Origin: an uncultured Chlorobiaceae bacterium
GTDB lineage: Bacteria > Bacteroidota > Chlorobiia > Chlorobiales > Chlorobiaceae
NCBI GenBank assembly: GCA_903851385.1
Contig: CAINOC010000110.1
Coordinates: forward strand, 1 to 35,325
Direction: 5' to 3'
DNA length: 35,325 nucleotides
The notes under the pieces were generated by a model. The model saw nothing but the letters and a program-made list of their open reading frames with translations, made no database searches and was not told the DNA's origin. A program made the translations under genes and the position numbers. Below, in pieces: positions 1 through 6,423 of the stretch. Each line of letters starts with the position of its first letter. Positions within the stretch are counted from its first letter, which is position 1.

Positions 1-239
1 ATATGCATTTCAACCGATATTGACGTACAAATCGGAGATTTTATTGGATTTATGGAAATAATCCAAAGAATTCATTTTCAAGTCGGTAACGGTATAAAAA
101 CGCCATATTCTATTTTATTATTATAACCTACAGGGATTTATGTTTTCAACAGTTGGACACTAGTGTCGAAATATGATAAAGTTAAAACGTAAACCACTAA
201 AAAAAAGAATGAAGAGAACGCTCTGCATATGCACAGGCG

Positions 240-273
240 TGATGCTTGATCTCTTCAGCTCTCCCAAGCATCA
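240..273. repeat. Inverted repeat, 9-bp perfect arms
   Basis: TGATGCTTG (240-248) is exactly matched by its reverse complement CAAGCATCA (265-273) across a 16-nt loop. No T-run follows on either side, so it is not a standard intrinsic terminator. It has no neighbouring gene that explains it. Confidence 0.5.
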
Positions 274-452
274 GAGCTAATACCACTTTCGCTACCACAC
301 AATTACACTCCTTCGATATAGTATAGATGCGGATGTAGGACATAAGCCGTCATAGGTGCATTAATTTTTCAACATTGTTATTCTTTTTTTACAGGACTCT
401 AAAACTCTTGCGATGGGATGAATAAACTCCTGACAGTTCAAGTCGGGTTTTG

Positions 453-492
453 TAATGCCTATTGGTGGATGGAGTGAAACTAATAGGCGTTA
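453..492. repeat. Inverted repeat, 11-bp arms with one mismatch
   Basis: TAATGCCTATT (453-463) pairs with AATAGGCGTTA (482-492) across an 18-nt loop. The single non-Watson-Crick position would be a wobble pair in RNA. There is no T-tract. It lies 150 bp upstream of the decayed terminase gene; its role is unknown. Confidence 0.45.
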
Positions 493-506
493 TATAAGGT
501 GTGGAT

Positions 507-534
507 GGATCCCTCACAGGAGTTAGGGATGACA
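507..534 (-). repeat. Dispersed palindromic repeat, copy 1 of 3
   Basis: Read on the minus strand this begins TGTCATCCC and ends GGGATCC, with arms ATCCC/GGGAT. It shares the frame GTCAT..C-(G/T)AA...GTGA-G..ATC with copies at 3341-3376 and 10303-10330. The paired stem bases differ between copies but stay complementary, which supports a conserved hairpin. Confidence 0.6.
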
Positions 535-642
535 CGGAGCGGATATTTGCTATTCTTGTTATACGTCATTTATCGCCTTGAAATACATATACTTAAGCTG
601 TAGTAATGGCTATGTTTTGCGTAGTTGAACATAAGGAGTTAT

Positions 643-855
643 ATGAAGTTCAGGATTGATAAGAGGAGGATGCTGCCGCATCAGGTGGCGTTTTGGGAGT
701 TGCCGAATTTTGTGAAGCTGCTGGTTGGCGGGTATGGGTGTGGGAAAACGCATATCGGGGCATTGCGGTCGATTTATGACAGTTTTGTGAGTGCTCCGGC
801 TCCGCATTTGTATGTGTCGCCTTAGTATAAGCAGGCGTGCAAAACGGTGCATTGG
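643..855 (+). pseudogene. Truncated phage large terminase subunit (TerL N-terminus)
   Basis: The fragment keeps a good ribosome-binding site (AAGGAG at 633-638) and an ATG at 643, then encodes about 60 residues closely resembling the N-terminus of the intact large terminase at 27759-28988. They share MLPHQ, FWELPNFVKLLVGG, the Walker A motif GGYGCGKT and PHLYVSP. A TAG at 823 replaces a sense codon. After it the same frame continues YKQACKTV (intact copy: YKQARKTV), and similarity then ends at about 855. Many synonymous and several amino-acid differences separate the two, so this is an old, divergent relative rather than a fresh duplicate. It is on the opposite strand from the intact gene. 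The ATPase core beyond Walker A and the nuclease domain are missing, so it cannot be functional. Confidence 0.85.
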
Positions 856-1048
856 ATGGTGTGGATTTTGGCTGGGGAAGCTTTAAAGGAACGAATCAAT
901 GAATAAAAGCTGTTTAAAGAATAACTTTATACTTGCGTTCTGTAATCCTGATTGCATTGGTTTTTTTTCTTGTTTGGCATGTGAACTGGAATGGTTTGGG
1001 ATTGTAAAATTCCTGTAAATTATCACCGGAAAGCGAAGTTGAGAATAG

Positions 1049-1065
1049 CATCTAACATCTAACAT
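1049..1065. repeat. Heptanucleotide repeat CATCTAA x2
   Basis: CATCTAA occurs twice in direct succession followed by CAT. It sits in the leader region of msrB, just before an AT-rich stretch holding a TATAAT at 1075-1080. It shares the 7-nt period of the other degenerate repeats in this window, with a different unit sequence. Confidence 0.5.
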
Positions 1066-1109
1066 ATTGTTATATATAATATTATAGGGATATAATTTTT
1101 ATTTTTTAT

Positions 1110-1661
1110 ATGAAACAGCTCTCGTTACTGCTGCTTGTGTTTGCAGCTCTCCTTTTTTCTTCTACTGCACCAGCGGAAAACATCAAGACACCCAAAAAAA
1201 TGGAACAGCACAAGCCCTCCAATCCATATTATTCCCGCACTGATAAGGCGAAACTCAATCTGCCCGATGCGGTGTGGAAGAAAGTGCTCTCCCCGGAGGT
1301 CTACGCAGTAGCCCGTAAAAAAGAGACTGAGTCTGCATTTTCCGGTAAGTTCTGGGACTATACCGGTAAGGGTACCTACTACTGTGTGGCATGTGGCAAC
1401 GCCCTTTTTCGTTCCGATGCGAAATTTGCCTCTACCTGCGGCTGGCCAAGTTTTTTTGAGGCGGTGCGAAAAGGGAGTGTAATCTATATCCCGGATCGTT
1501 CATACGGTATGGTAAGGACTGAGGCTCTCTGTGGAAGGTGCGGCGCACATCTTGGCCATCTCTTTGACGACGGCCCTCCCCCTACCGGAAAGCGCTTTTG
1601 CATGAACTCGGTCGTGCTCGATTTCGTCCCGGACAAGCAAGGAGCCACAAAAGTACAATAG
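1110..1661 (+). CDS. msrB: Exported peptide-methionine (R)-S-oxide reductase (MsrB)
   Basis: This 183-residue protein would reduce methionine-R-sulfoxide in oxidised proteins. The first ~22 residues form a signal peptide (Lys, a Leu/Ala core, then TAPAE), so the enzyme probably works in the periplasm or as a membrane-attached protein. The MsrB domain fills the rest. Two zinc-binding pairs are visible, CVAC and CGRC. STCGWPSFF and the following region match the MsrB core, and the catalytic cysteine is in RFCMNS near the C-terminus. The mature length is normal for MsrB. The gene is monocistronic and converges with the efflux transporter gene, only 3 bp apart. A TATAAT at 1075-1080 may be its -10 box. 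An oxidative-repair enzyme in the envelope fits a strict anaerobe coping with oxygen, though that role is inference. Confidence 0.9.
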   Translation: MKQLSLLLLVFAALLFSSTAPAENIKTPKKMEQHKPSNPYYSRTDKAKLNLPDAVWKKVLSPEVYAVARKKETESAFSGKFWDYTGKGTYYCVACGNALFRSDAKFASTCGWPSFFEAVRKGSVIYIPDRSYGMVRTEALCGRCGAHLGHLFDDGPPPTGKRFCMNSVVLDFVPDKQGATKVQ

Positions 1662-1664
1662 CGT

Positions 1665-3284
1665 TCAGTGTGCCGATGAAAGATCGACCTTTTCCCCTTT
1701 CGGTATCCTGATCAGAAGAAGCAGAGGCATTGCGAGAGCAAAGAGGAGTGCAATAAGCATAAATGCATCCATGTAAGCCAGCTGGTGGCTTTGAACTGTA
1801 ACAGTGCCTTCAAGTGCTTTTATACCTGCAAGTTCTGCTTCATGCTGCGACATGCCTGCTTTCATGGCTGCAAGTTGCTGTACGCTCTCAAGCCTTGTGA
1901 CCATAGCGGGATCATAGGGCGAAAGGTGGCTGAGAAGCTCCACCCTGTGTGCCGCTACCCGCCTTGCGATATAAGTATTGGTTATCGCAATGCCGAACGA
2001 ACCACCAAGCTGGCGTACCATGTTATTGAGCCCGGTTGCCTGTCCAATATCTTTGCCGTGCAGCCCTGCAACAGCGAGCATGGTAACGGGAATGAAAATA
2101 AACCCAAGACCGAAACCGCGTAACAGGAGTATCCAGAAAAAGTTTTCCGCTCCCGACTGCATGGTTTGCTGGCCGAGTTCCCAGCAGAAAACTGTAAAGG
2201 CCACCATACCTACAGCCATTACCTTTTTAGGGTTTACGCCCCGTTGCAATGCGATGCCGAGCGGAAGAGAGATTATTCCTGTCACAATACTGCTCGGAAA
2301 TAGCACCAGTCCTGTCAGCAGCGCAGTAAAGCCGAGCAGTCGTTGCACAAAGACAGGAAAGACAAAGAGCGATCCATAGAGACCATAACCAACGATAAAG
2401 GTAAGCACAGCACCGATTGCAAGGTTTTTGCTTCGGATCAGCACCCTCAGGTCAACTGCAGGTTCTTTGGTGTGCAGCTCCCACCAGACAAATGCCAAAA
2501 GTGAAATAGCGGCTATGAAGGTAAACCAGGTGATATAGTCGGTTTCAAACCAGTCTTTCGCCTCTCCCCGTTCAAGAATGAACTGTAGCGATCCAATGCC
2601 GACAGCAAGCAGTCCGATGCCGGTCCAATCGATTTTTGTGACTGCGTGCTGAACTTTCGGTTCCCTGAGAAAAGTAAAGGCAGACCATGCGGCAAGCAGT
2701 CCGACCGGTATATTGACAAAAAAGCACCAATCCCATGAGAAGTAATCAACAAGAAAGCCTCCCAGCAGCGGCCCTATGGTTGGGCCGAGCACAAGTCCCA
2801 TGGAAAAAATACCGGTTGCCTTGCCGCGTTCTTCTGGGCGGTATGTTTCGTAAAGAATAGCCTGTGATGTCGGGAGGAGAGCACCACCGCCGAGGCCCTG
2901 CAGGAAGCGGAAAATCACTAGGGCCCAGATATTCGGGGCCATGCCGCAAAGCAGGGATGCAAAGGTAAAAAGCAGAATCGAACCGATATAATAGTTTCTC
3001 CGACCGAGCAGATTTCCAAGAAAGCCGGAAAGAGGGATCACAATAACGTTGGCAATGGCATAACTGGTGACCACCCATGCAACATCATCGATACTGGCCC
3101 CAAGGTTCCCGCTGATCTGGGTGAGCGCAACATTCACAATGGTGGTGTCGATCAGTTCAAGCATGGCTGAAACGATCACCGTCAAGGTGATGATTATTTT
3201 CCTGAATCCAGTGTCATAGGTATGGGCTGGATTCGGCAGCATTGCCGCTACCGCGACCCCATTCTGTTGTTCAACTCTTGCCAT
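1665..3284 (-). CDS. emrB: MFS multidrug efflux transporter, DHA2/EmrB family
   Basis: This 539-residue inner-membrane protein has about 14 hydrophobic segments, as expected for drug:H+ antiporters of the DHA2 (EmrB/QacA) group. Visible motifs are LDTTIVNVAL-like IDTTIVNVALTQI in the first helix, LGRRNYYIGS after helix 2 (motif A type) and GLVLGPTIGPLLGG (antiporter motif C). It is the last gene of the minus-strand operon tolC-uspA-emrA-emrB and would form a tripartite pump with the membrane fusion protein and the TolC-like channel. A 113-bp gap with a palindromic repeat separates it from emrA, unlike the tight coupling upstream, and no strong ribosome-binding site precedes the ATG. An internal Met at residue 15 is an alternative start. 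Substrate is unknown; emrB is a family-level name. Confidence 0.88.
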   Translation of the reverse strand: MARVEQQNGVAVAAMLPNPAHTYDTGFRKIIITLTVIVSAMLELIDTTIVNVALTQISGNLGASIDDVAWVVTSYAIANVIVIPLSGFLGNLLGRRNYYIGSILLFTFASLLCGMAPNIWALVIFRFLQGLGGGALLPTSQAILYETYRPEERGKATGIFSMGLVLGPTIGPLLGGFLVDYFSWDWCFFVNIPVGLLAAWSAFTFLREPKVQHAVTKIDWTGIGLLAVGIGSLQFILERGEAKDWFETDYITWFTFIAAISLLAFVWWELHTKEPAVDLRVLIRSKNLAIGAVLTFIVGYGLYGSLFVFPVFVQRLLGFTALLTGLVLFPSSIVTGIISLPLGIALQRGVNPKKVMAVGMVAFTVFCWELGQQTMQSGAENFFWILLLRGFGLGFIFIPVTMLAVAGLHGKDIGQATGLNNMVRQLGGSFGIAITNTYIARRVAAHRVELLSHLSPYDPAMVTRLESVQQLAAMKAGMSQHEAELAGIKALEGTVTVQSHQLAYMDAFMLIALLFALAMPLLLLIRIPKGEKVDLSSAH

Positions 3285-3340
3285 ACGTTGCTTACGCTTT
3301 CTTATCAGTAATTGCTGTCCTTTCTTCTAACCTGCTCCTT

Positions 3341-3376
3341 TGTCATTCCGAACCCCTCTTGCAGGGTGAGGAATCT
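3341..3376 (+). repeat. Dispersed palindromic repeat, copy 2 of 3
   Basis: It starts TGTCATTCCGAAC and ends GTGAGGAATCT. Outer arms ATTCC/GGAAT and inner arms ACCC/GGGT can form a hairpin. It lies inside the efflux operon between emrA and emrB and could affect mRNA stability or the relative expression of emrB. Confidence 0.65.
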
Positions 3377-3397
3377 ATCTTGACGATCGAGCCTATC

Positions 3398-4396
3398 TCA
3401 TTTAATCTTAACGTCCACAACCACGTTCATGCCAGCGGCAAGTTGATGATCCTTGTCAGGCTGTTCGGTAAAGACGATTTTAACCGGCACCCGCTGTGTG
3501 ACCTTTATAAAGTTGCCGCTTGCATTGTCGGGTGGAAGCAGGGTGAACTTTGCACCGGTCCCCGCTGAGAGAGACTCCACCTTCCCTTTGAACTCTTTAT
3601 CAGGGAATGCATCAACCTTGATGGTCACTGGCAGTCCGGGATGTATTTTGTCAAGCTGGGTCTCCTTGAAATTCGCAACAACCCATAGCTCGCTGCTGCC
3701 GACCAGAGCAATGAGTTGCTGCCCTGGGGTAACGTATTGGCCCGGTTCAATATTCTTTTTTGAGATATGTCCTGCAGCCGGCGCTATAATATTGGTGTAG
3801 GATAACTGCAGTTCGGCATTGTGGAGTTCTGCTTCCTTCAATCTGACCTGTGCGGCAGCAGCTTTCTGCTGTCCTACGGTTGCAGAATGTTGTGATGAGG
3901 ATGCGTCGGCACCAGCACGGATGGCATCGAATTCAGCCTGTGAGATCACATCCTGCTGCCGAAGGGTGCTGTTGCGCCGGAGATCGGCACCGAGTTTCCG
4001 TTCGGTAGCTGATGCTGCTCCTGCGTTTGCTTCTGCCGCCAGAACGGATGCACGGGCATTCTGCAGGGCAGCTTCTGCCATTTCGCGTTTGATCCGGTAA
4101 TCCGGAATATCAAGGATGATGAGAGTATCGCCCTTCTTTACTTGTTGATTGGTTTCTACAAGTACTTCATGTACAGTTCCGGGAATTCGTGAAATGATCG
4201 GATAGACATCTCCTTCAATCTGGGCGTTGTCCGTGTCAACGTACTGAAAAGAGTGGTAGAGGCTCATGCCGCCCCAGATCAGTCCGACAGTAATAACAAC
4301 ACCTGCAATAATAATGCGCAGCGGATTCGATGCCTTTACAGAGTCTTTGCCGGAGGTCGGGTTTCCAGGGATTGTCTTTGAATCAGTTTGTTCCAT
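3398..4396 (-). CDS. emrA: Membrane fusion protein of efflux pump (HlyD/EmrA family)
   Basis: A 332-residue periplasmic adaptor. An N-terminal cytoplasmic tail of ~25 residues is followed by one membrane segment (IIIAGVVITVGLIWGG). Then come the EmrA-type sequence YVDTDNAQIEGD, the first lipoyl half (PGTVHEVLVETNQQVKKGD), a coiled-coil hairpin rich in Ala/Glu, the second lipoyl half (IIAPAAGHISKKNIEPGQYV) and a beta-barrel domain. It should link the EmrB-type transporter to the TolC-like channel. I chose the ATG at 4396 because it follows the uspA stop by one base (TAA-C-ATG), the same junction seen between tolC and uspA, and because it gives a normal EmrA N-terminus. A longer form from 4453 would add residues unlike the family. 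Confidence 0.9.
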   Translation of the reverse strand: MEQTDSKTIPGNPTSGKDSVKASNPLRIIIAGVVITVGLIWGGMSLYHSFQYVDTDNAQIEGDVYPIISRIPGTVHEVLVETNQQVKKGDTLIILDIPDYRIKREMAEAALQNARASVLAAEANAGAASATERKLGADLRRNSTLRQQDVISQAEFDAIRAGADASSSQHSATVGQQKAAAAQVRLKEAELHNAELQLSYTNIIAPAAGHISKKNIEPGQYVTPGQQLIALVGSSELWVVANFKETQLDKIHPGLPVTIKVDAFPDKEFKGKVESLSAGTGAKFTLLPPDNASGNFIKVTQRVPVKIVFTEQPDKDHQLAAGMNVVVDVKIK

Positions 4397-4397
4397 G

Positions 4398-4865
4398 TTA
4401 TTGCTTGTTGTTGTCGTGAAGAGTATCATTTTGAAGATTGTCCTGAACTGCATTCCCGTTGTTGTTCGGCATTTTAAGAATCACAACTGGGCATGGAGCC
4501 TGCCGCATAACTGTTTCTGCAGTGCTTCCAACCAGAAGCCGTCCTATGGCAGTAGCACCGTGCGAACCCAGGAGAATCATATCTGCGTTATGTTCTTTTG
4601 CATAAACGAGAATCTCGGCAGCAGGGTCGCCATATGCAACAGTAAATATGGCATCAGCTTTACGGTGAGAAAGCATGTCGCTGTATCGCGAAAATTCATG
4701 TAAGTGTTTTCTCAGCAGGTGATCATGATTATTTTCTGCTGGCGCCACATAGAGAAGAGTGAGCTCTACATCACGAGAGTATATCGCGGCTGCATAGCGC
4801 ACTATAGAATCCGCAACGGCGGAAAAATCTACGGCGCAGATTAATTTTTTAAGCGAAGTCGTCAT
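4398..4865 (-). CDS. Universal stress protein (UspA family, ATP-binding type)
   Basis: This single-domain 155-residue Usp protein starts LICAVDFS, typical of the first strand. It carries the nucleotide-binding signature G-x2-G-x9-G-S/T as GSHGATAIGRLLVGST near the C-terminus, so it belongs to the ATP-binding (MJ0577-like) rather than the UspA-proper group. The start at 4865 lies one base after the tolC stop (TAA-C-ATG), implying translational coupling, and the same junction follows at its own end with emrA. A Usp gene wedged between the channel and adaptor genes of an efflux pump is unusual and hints at a regulatory or sensing role for the pump, but nothing in the sequence proves this. A long Asn/Asp-rich tail (about 15 residues) follows the core domain. 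Confidence 0.88.
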   Translation of the reverse strand: MTTSLKKLICAVDFSAVADSIVRYAAAIYSRDVELTLLYVAPAENNHDHLLRKHLHEFSRYSDMLSHRKADAIFTVAYGDPAAEILVYAKEHNADMILLGSHGATAIGRLLVGSTAETVMRQAPCPVVILKMPNNNGNAVQDNLQNDTLHDNNKQ

Positions 4866-4866
4866 G

Positions 4867-6180
4867 TTACCAGAAAATCTCCCCGGTTGCACGTTTCAGC
4901 GTATAGTTGCTTATTACATAGGCATAGCCAGCCTGGAGTCTCGCAAGTTCTGCCTCAGAAAGTGACGCTTCAGTGTTAAGCATGTCGAGTACTGTCGCCA
5001 TGCCGTTTTCATACCGTGCTCTCACATGTTCGGCTGCAAGCTTGGCTTGTTGCACCTGTACTTCAGTCGTAGTTATTTTTTCCGATGCGGTTTCGAGGGC
5101 ATGGGTTGTCTCTTCGACATCTGATTTGACCTGCTGCTGGGTATCAAACTTTCGGTTCGCAGCGGCATGCATGAGAGCTGTCGCCTCCTGACGTTCAGCA
5201 CTGGTTTTGAATCCGCTGAAAAGAGGTACCTCAAGATGCAGGCTGCCCACAAAATTTTCACGGATTTCATTAATATCAGGCATGAGGCCATTGGTGACAC
5301 CGTAGGATGCGCTGCCGGATACTACAGGAAGTCCGTCTTTCATCGCGATGGAGCGTCGCTGTTCAGCAGCATGTTCATGTTCGTTGGCAAGTTGCATCTC
5401 AAGGCGCTGCTCTAAGGCTTGCTTTACAAGTTCGGTGTTTTCATGACCAGTCGGAGTGACAGCAAACGATCCCTGAATATTGAGCGGCACGTTGTCAGCG
5501 ATACCTGTCAGGCGTCGCAGGGTCAGTTCCTGGCGGAGCAGCTCATGCCGCAAATCAAGCATTTTGCTCTTTGCAGCTGCGATTCGTACTTCGGTGGAAA
5601 GAACATCAAATCTGGTCGCAGCACCTGTCTTGTAGCGTTTTGTTGTGAAGTCGAGAGCCTTGCTGAGTGCTGTGATCTCTTTCTCTTCCACCTTTATATT
5701 TTCCCTTATAAACAGAATCCCGTAAAAGAGTTGAACAGCCTGAAACGAGAGCTCTCTTCGGGATAGTTCAAGAGTATGTTCAGCTGTTTTTTTCCCTGTC
5801 TTCGCCAGATCGACCGTAGAGCCTCTTTTACCGAAGTCAAACAGGGTTGCCTTGGCGGTGACTTTAGCTTCATAGTTGTTATTCGGGGCAAACTTGAGCA
5901 TGGGACTTCCAAAAAAGCTCATTTCAGAAACAGGGTCAAGATAGGTGTATCCCGCGCTGGCTGAGATCTGTGGAAAATATGCGCTTCTGCTCTGGGTAAT
6001 TCGGGCATCGGCCGCACCTATATCATCGGCCGCAGCCTTCAATGCCGGATTGTTTTCACGGACCATGCGTATCGTTTTTTCAATCGTAAGCGGTTCTTCA
6101 GCACCCATTGCCAGTAAAGGCCAGGAAAGCATCAGTGCAGTTGCTGCGACTCTAACAGTTCCTGTCAAAATTCTATTCAT
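4867..6180 (-). CDS. TolC-like outer membrane efflux protein
   Basis: A 437-residue outer-membrane factor. Residues 1-27 form a signal peptide ending near LLAMGA-EEP. Two OEP repeats follow (helical coiled-coil plus strands), recognisable from LTIEKTIRMVRENNPAL, YFPQISASAGYTY and the second-repeat sequences LPVVSGSASYG and VPLFSGFKT. It would form the exit duct of the pump encoded downstream. I chose the ATG at 6180 because the signal peptide begins there; the open frame runs upstream to 6453 but those residues are not signal-like and would overlap the divergent regulator. This is the first gene of the operon and sits 69 nt behind the predicted start of a sigma-54 promoter at 6260-6275. Confidence 0.88.
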   Translation of the reverse strand: MNRILTGTVRVAATALMLSWPLLAMGAEEPLTIEKTIRMVRENNPALKAAADDIGAADARITQSRSAYFPQISASAGYTYLDPVSEMSFFGSPMLKFAPNNNYEAKVTAKATLFDFGKRGSTVDLAKTGKKTAEHTLELSRRELSFQAVQLFYGILFIRENIKVEEKEITALSKALDFTTKRYKTGAATRFDVLSTEVRIAAAKSKMLDLRHELLRQELTLRRLTGIADNVPLNIQGSFAVTPTGHENTELVKQALEQRLEMQLANEHEHAAEQRRSIAMKDGLPVVSGSASYGVTNGLMPDINEIRENFVGSLHLEVPLFSGFKTSAERQEATALMHAAANRKFDTQQQVKSDVEETTHALETASEKITTTEVQVQQAKLAAEHVRARYENGMATVLDMLNTEASLSEAELARLQAGYAYVISNYTLKRATGEIFW

Positions 6181-6259
6181 AAGAGCTCGATGATTTGTTC
6201 TGTTATTGTTCTTATACATCCAGAAGCGTAGGCTTGAACATGTCATGTACACTATAAAT

Positions 6260-6275
6260 TGCAATTTACATGCCA
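6260..6275 (-). promoter_or_regulatory. Sigma-54 (-24/-12) promoter for the efflux operon
   Basis: On the minus strand the sequence reads TGGCATG-N4-TTGCA. Compared with the known consensus TGGCACG-N4-TTGCW, only one specified base differs, and the GG and GC elements have the required spacing. Transcription would start near 6249, 69 nt before the tolC ATG. The divergent neighbour encodes a sigma-54 activator, which makes the match functional in context. Confidence 0.75.
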
Positions 6276-6350
6276 GACAACGAAAACAGGGCAATAACAG
6301 CTGCAGCCCTTGTTCTATAAGGGGGTTAATTCTTGTTACTCGTACATGGA

Positions 6351-6400
6351 TTCTGAAAAAGTCAGAAAATTCTGTATACTGTGTTCCTAATATTTCAGAA
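6351..6400. promoter_or_regulatory. Candidate activator-binding inverted repeats (UAS)
   Basis: TTCTGA (6351-6356) and TCAGAA (6362-6367) form an inverted repeat with a 5-nt spacer. CAGAA-AA-TTCTG (6363-6374) forms a second, overlapping one, and a further TTCAGAA lies at 6394-6400. They are about 100-150 bp upstream of the predicted sigma-54 start point, the usual distance for enhancer sites. They also lie immediately upstream of the activator gene, so autoregulation is possible. Confidence 0.5.
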
Positions 6401-6423
6401 TACCTTGAAATAACTATTGCGTT

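Larger units (their letters stand above)
1..642. other. AT-rich region without a recognisable intact gene
   Basis: I see no convincing gene here. Frame 1 on the plus strand is open from the left edge to a TAA at about 126 (41 codons) and could be the 3' end of a gene lying outside the window, but I recognise no family in it. The rest is broken by stops in all frames. The region holds two inverted repeats and one copy of a dispersed palindrome, listed separately, and ends at the ribosome-binding site of a decayed phage terminase gene. The low coding density and phage remnant suggest a graveyard of old insertions. Confidence 0.6.

Noticed and set aside
2746-3078. Second-frame product within the MFS transporter gene
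   Set aside because: Overlapping frame of a well-supported membrane protein; composition is that of a shadow frame.
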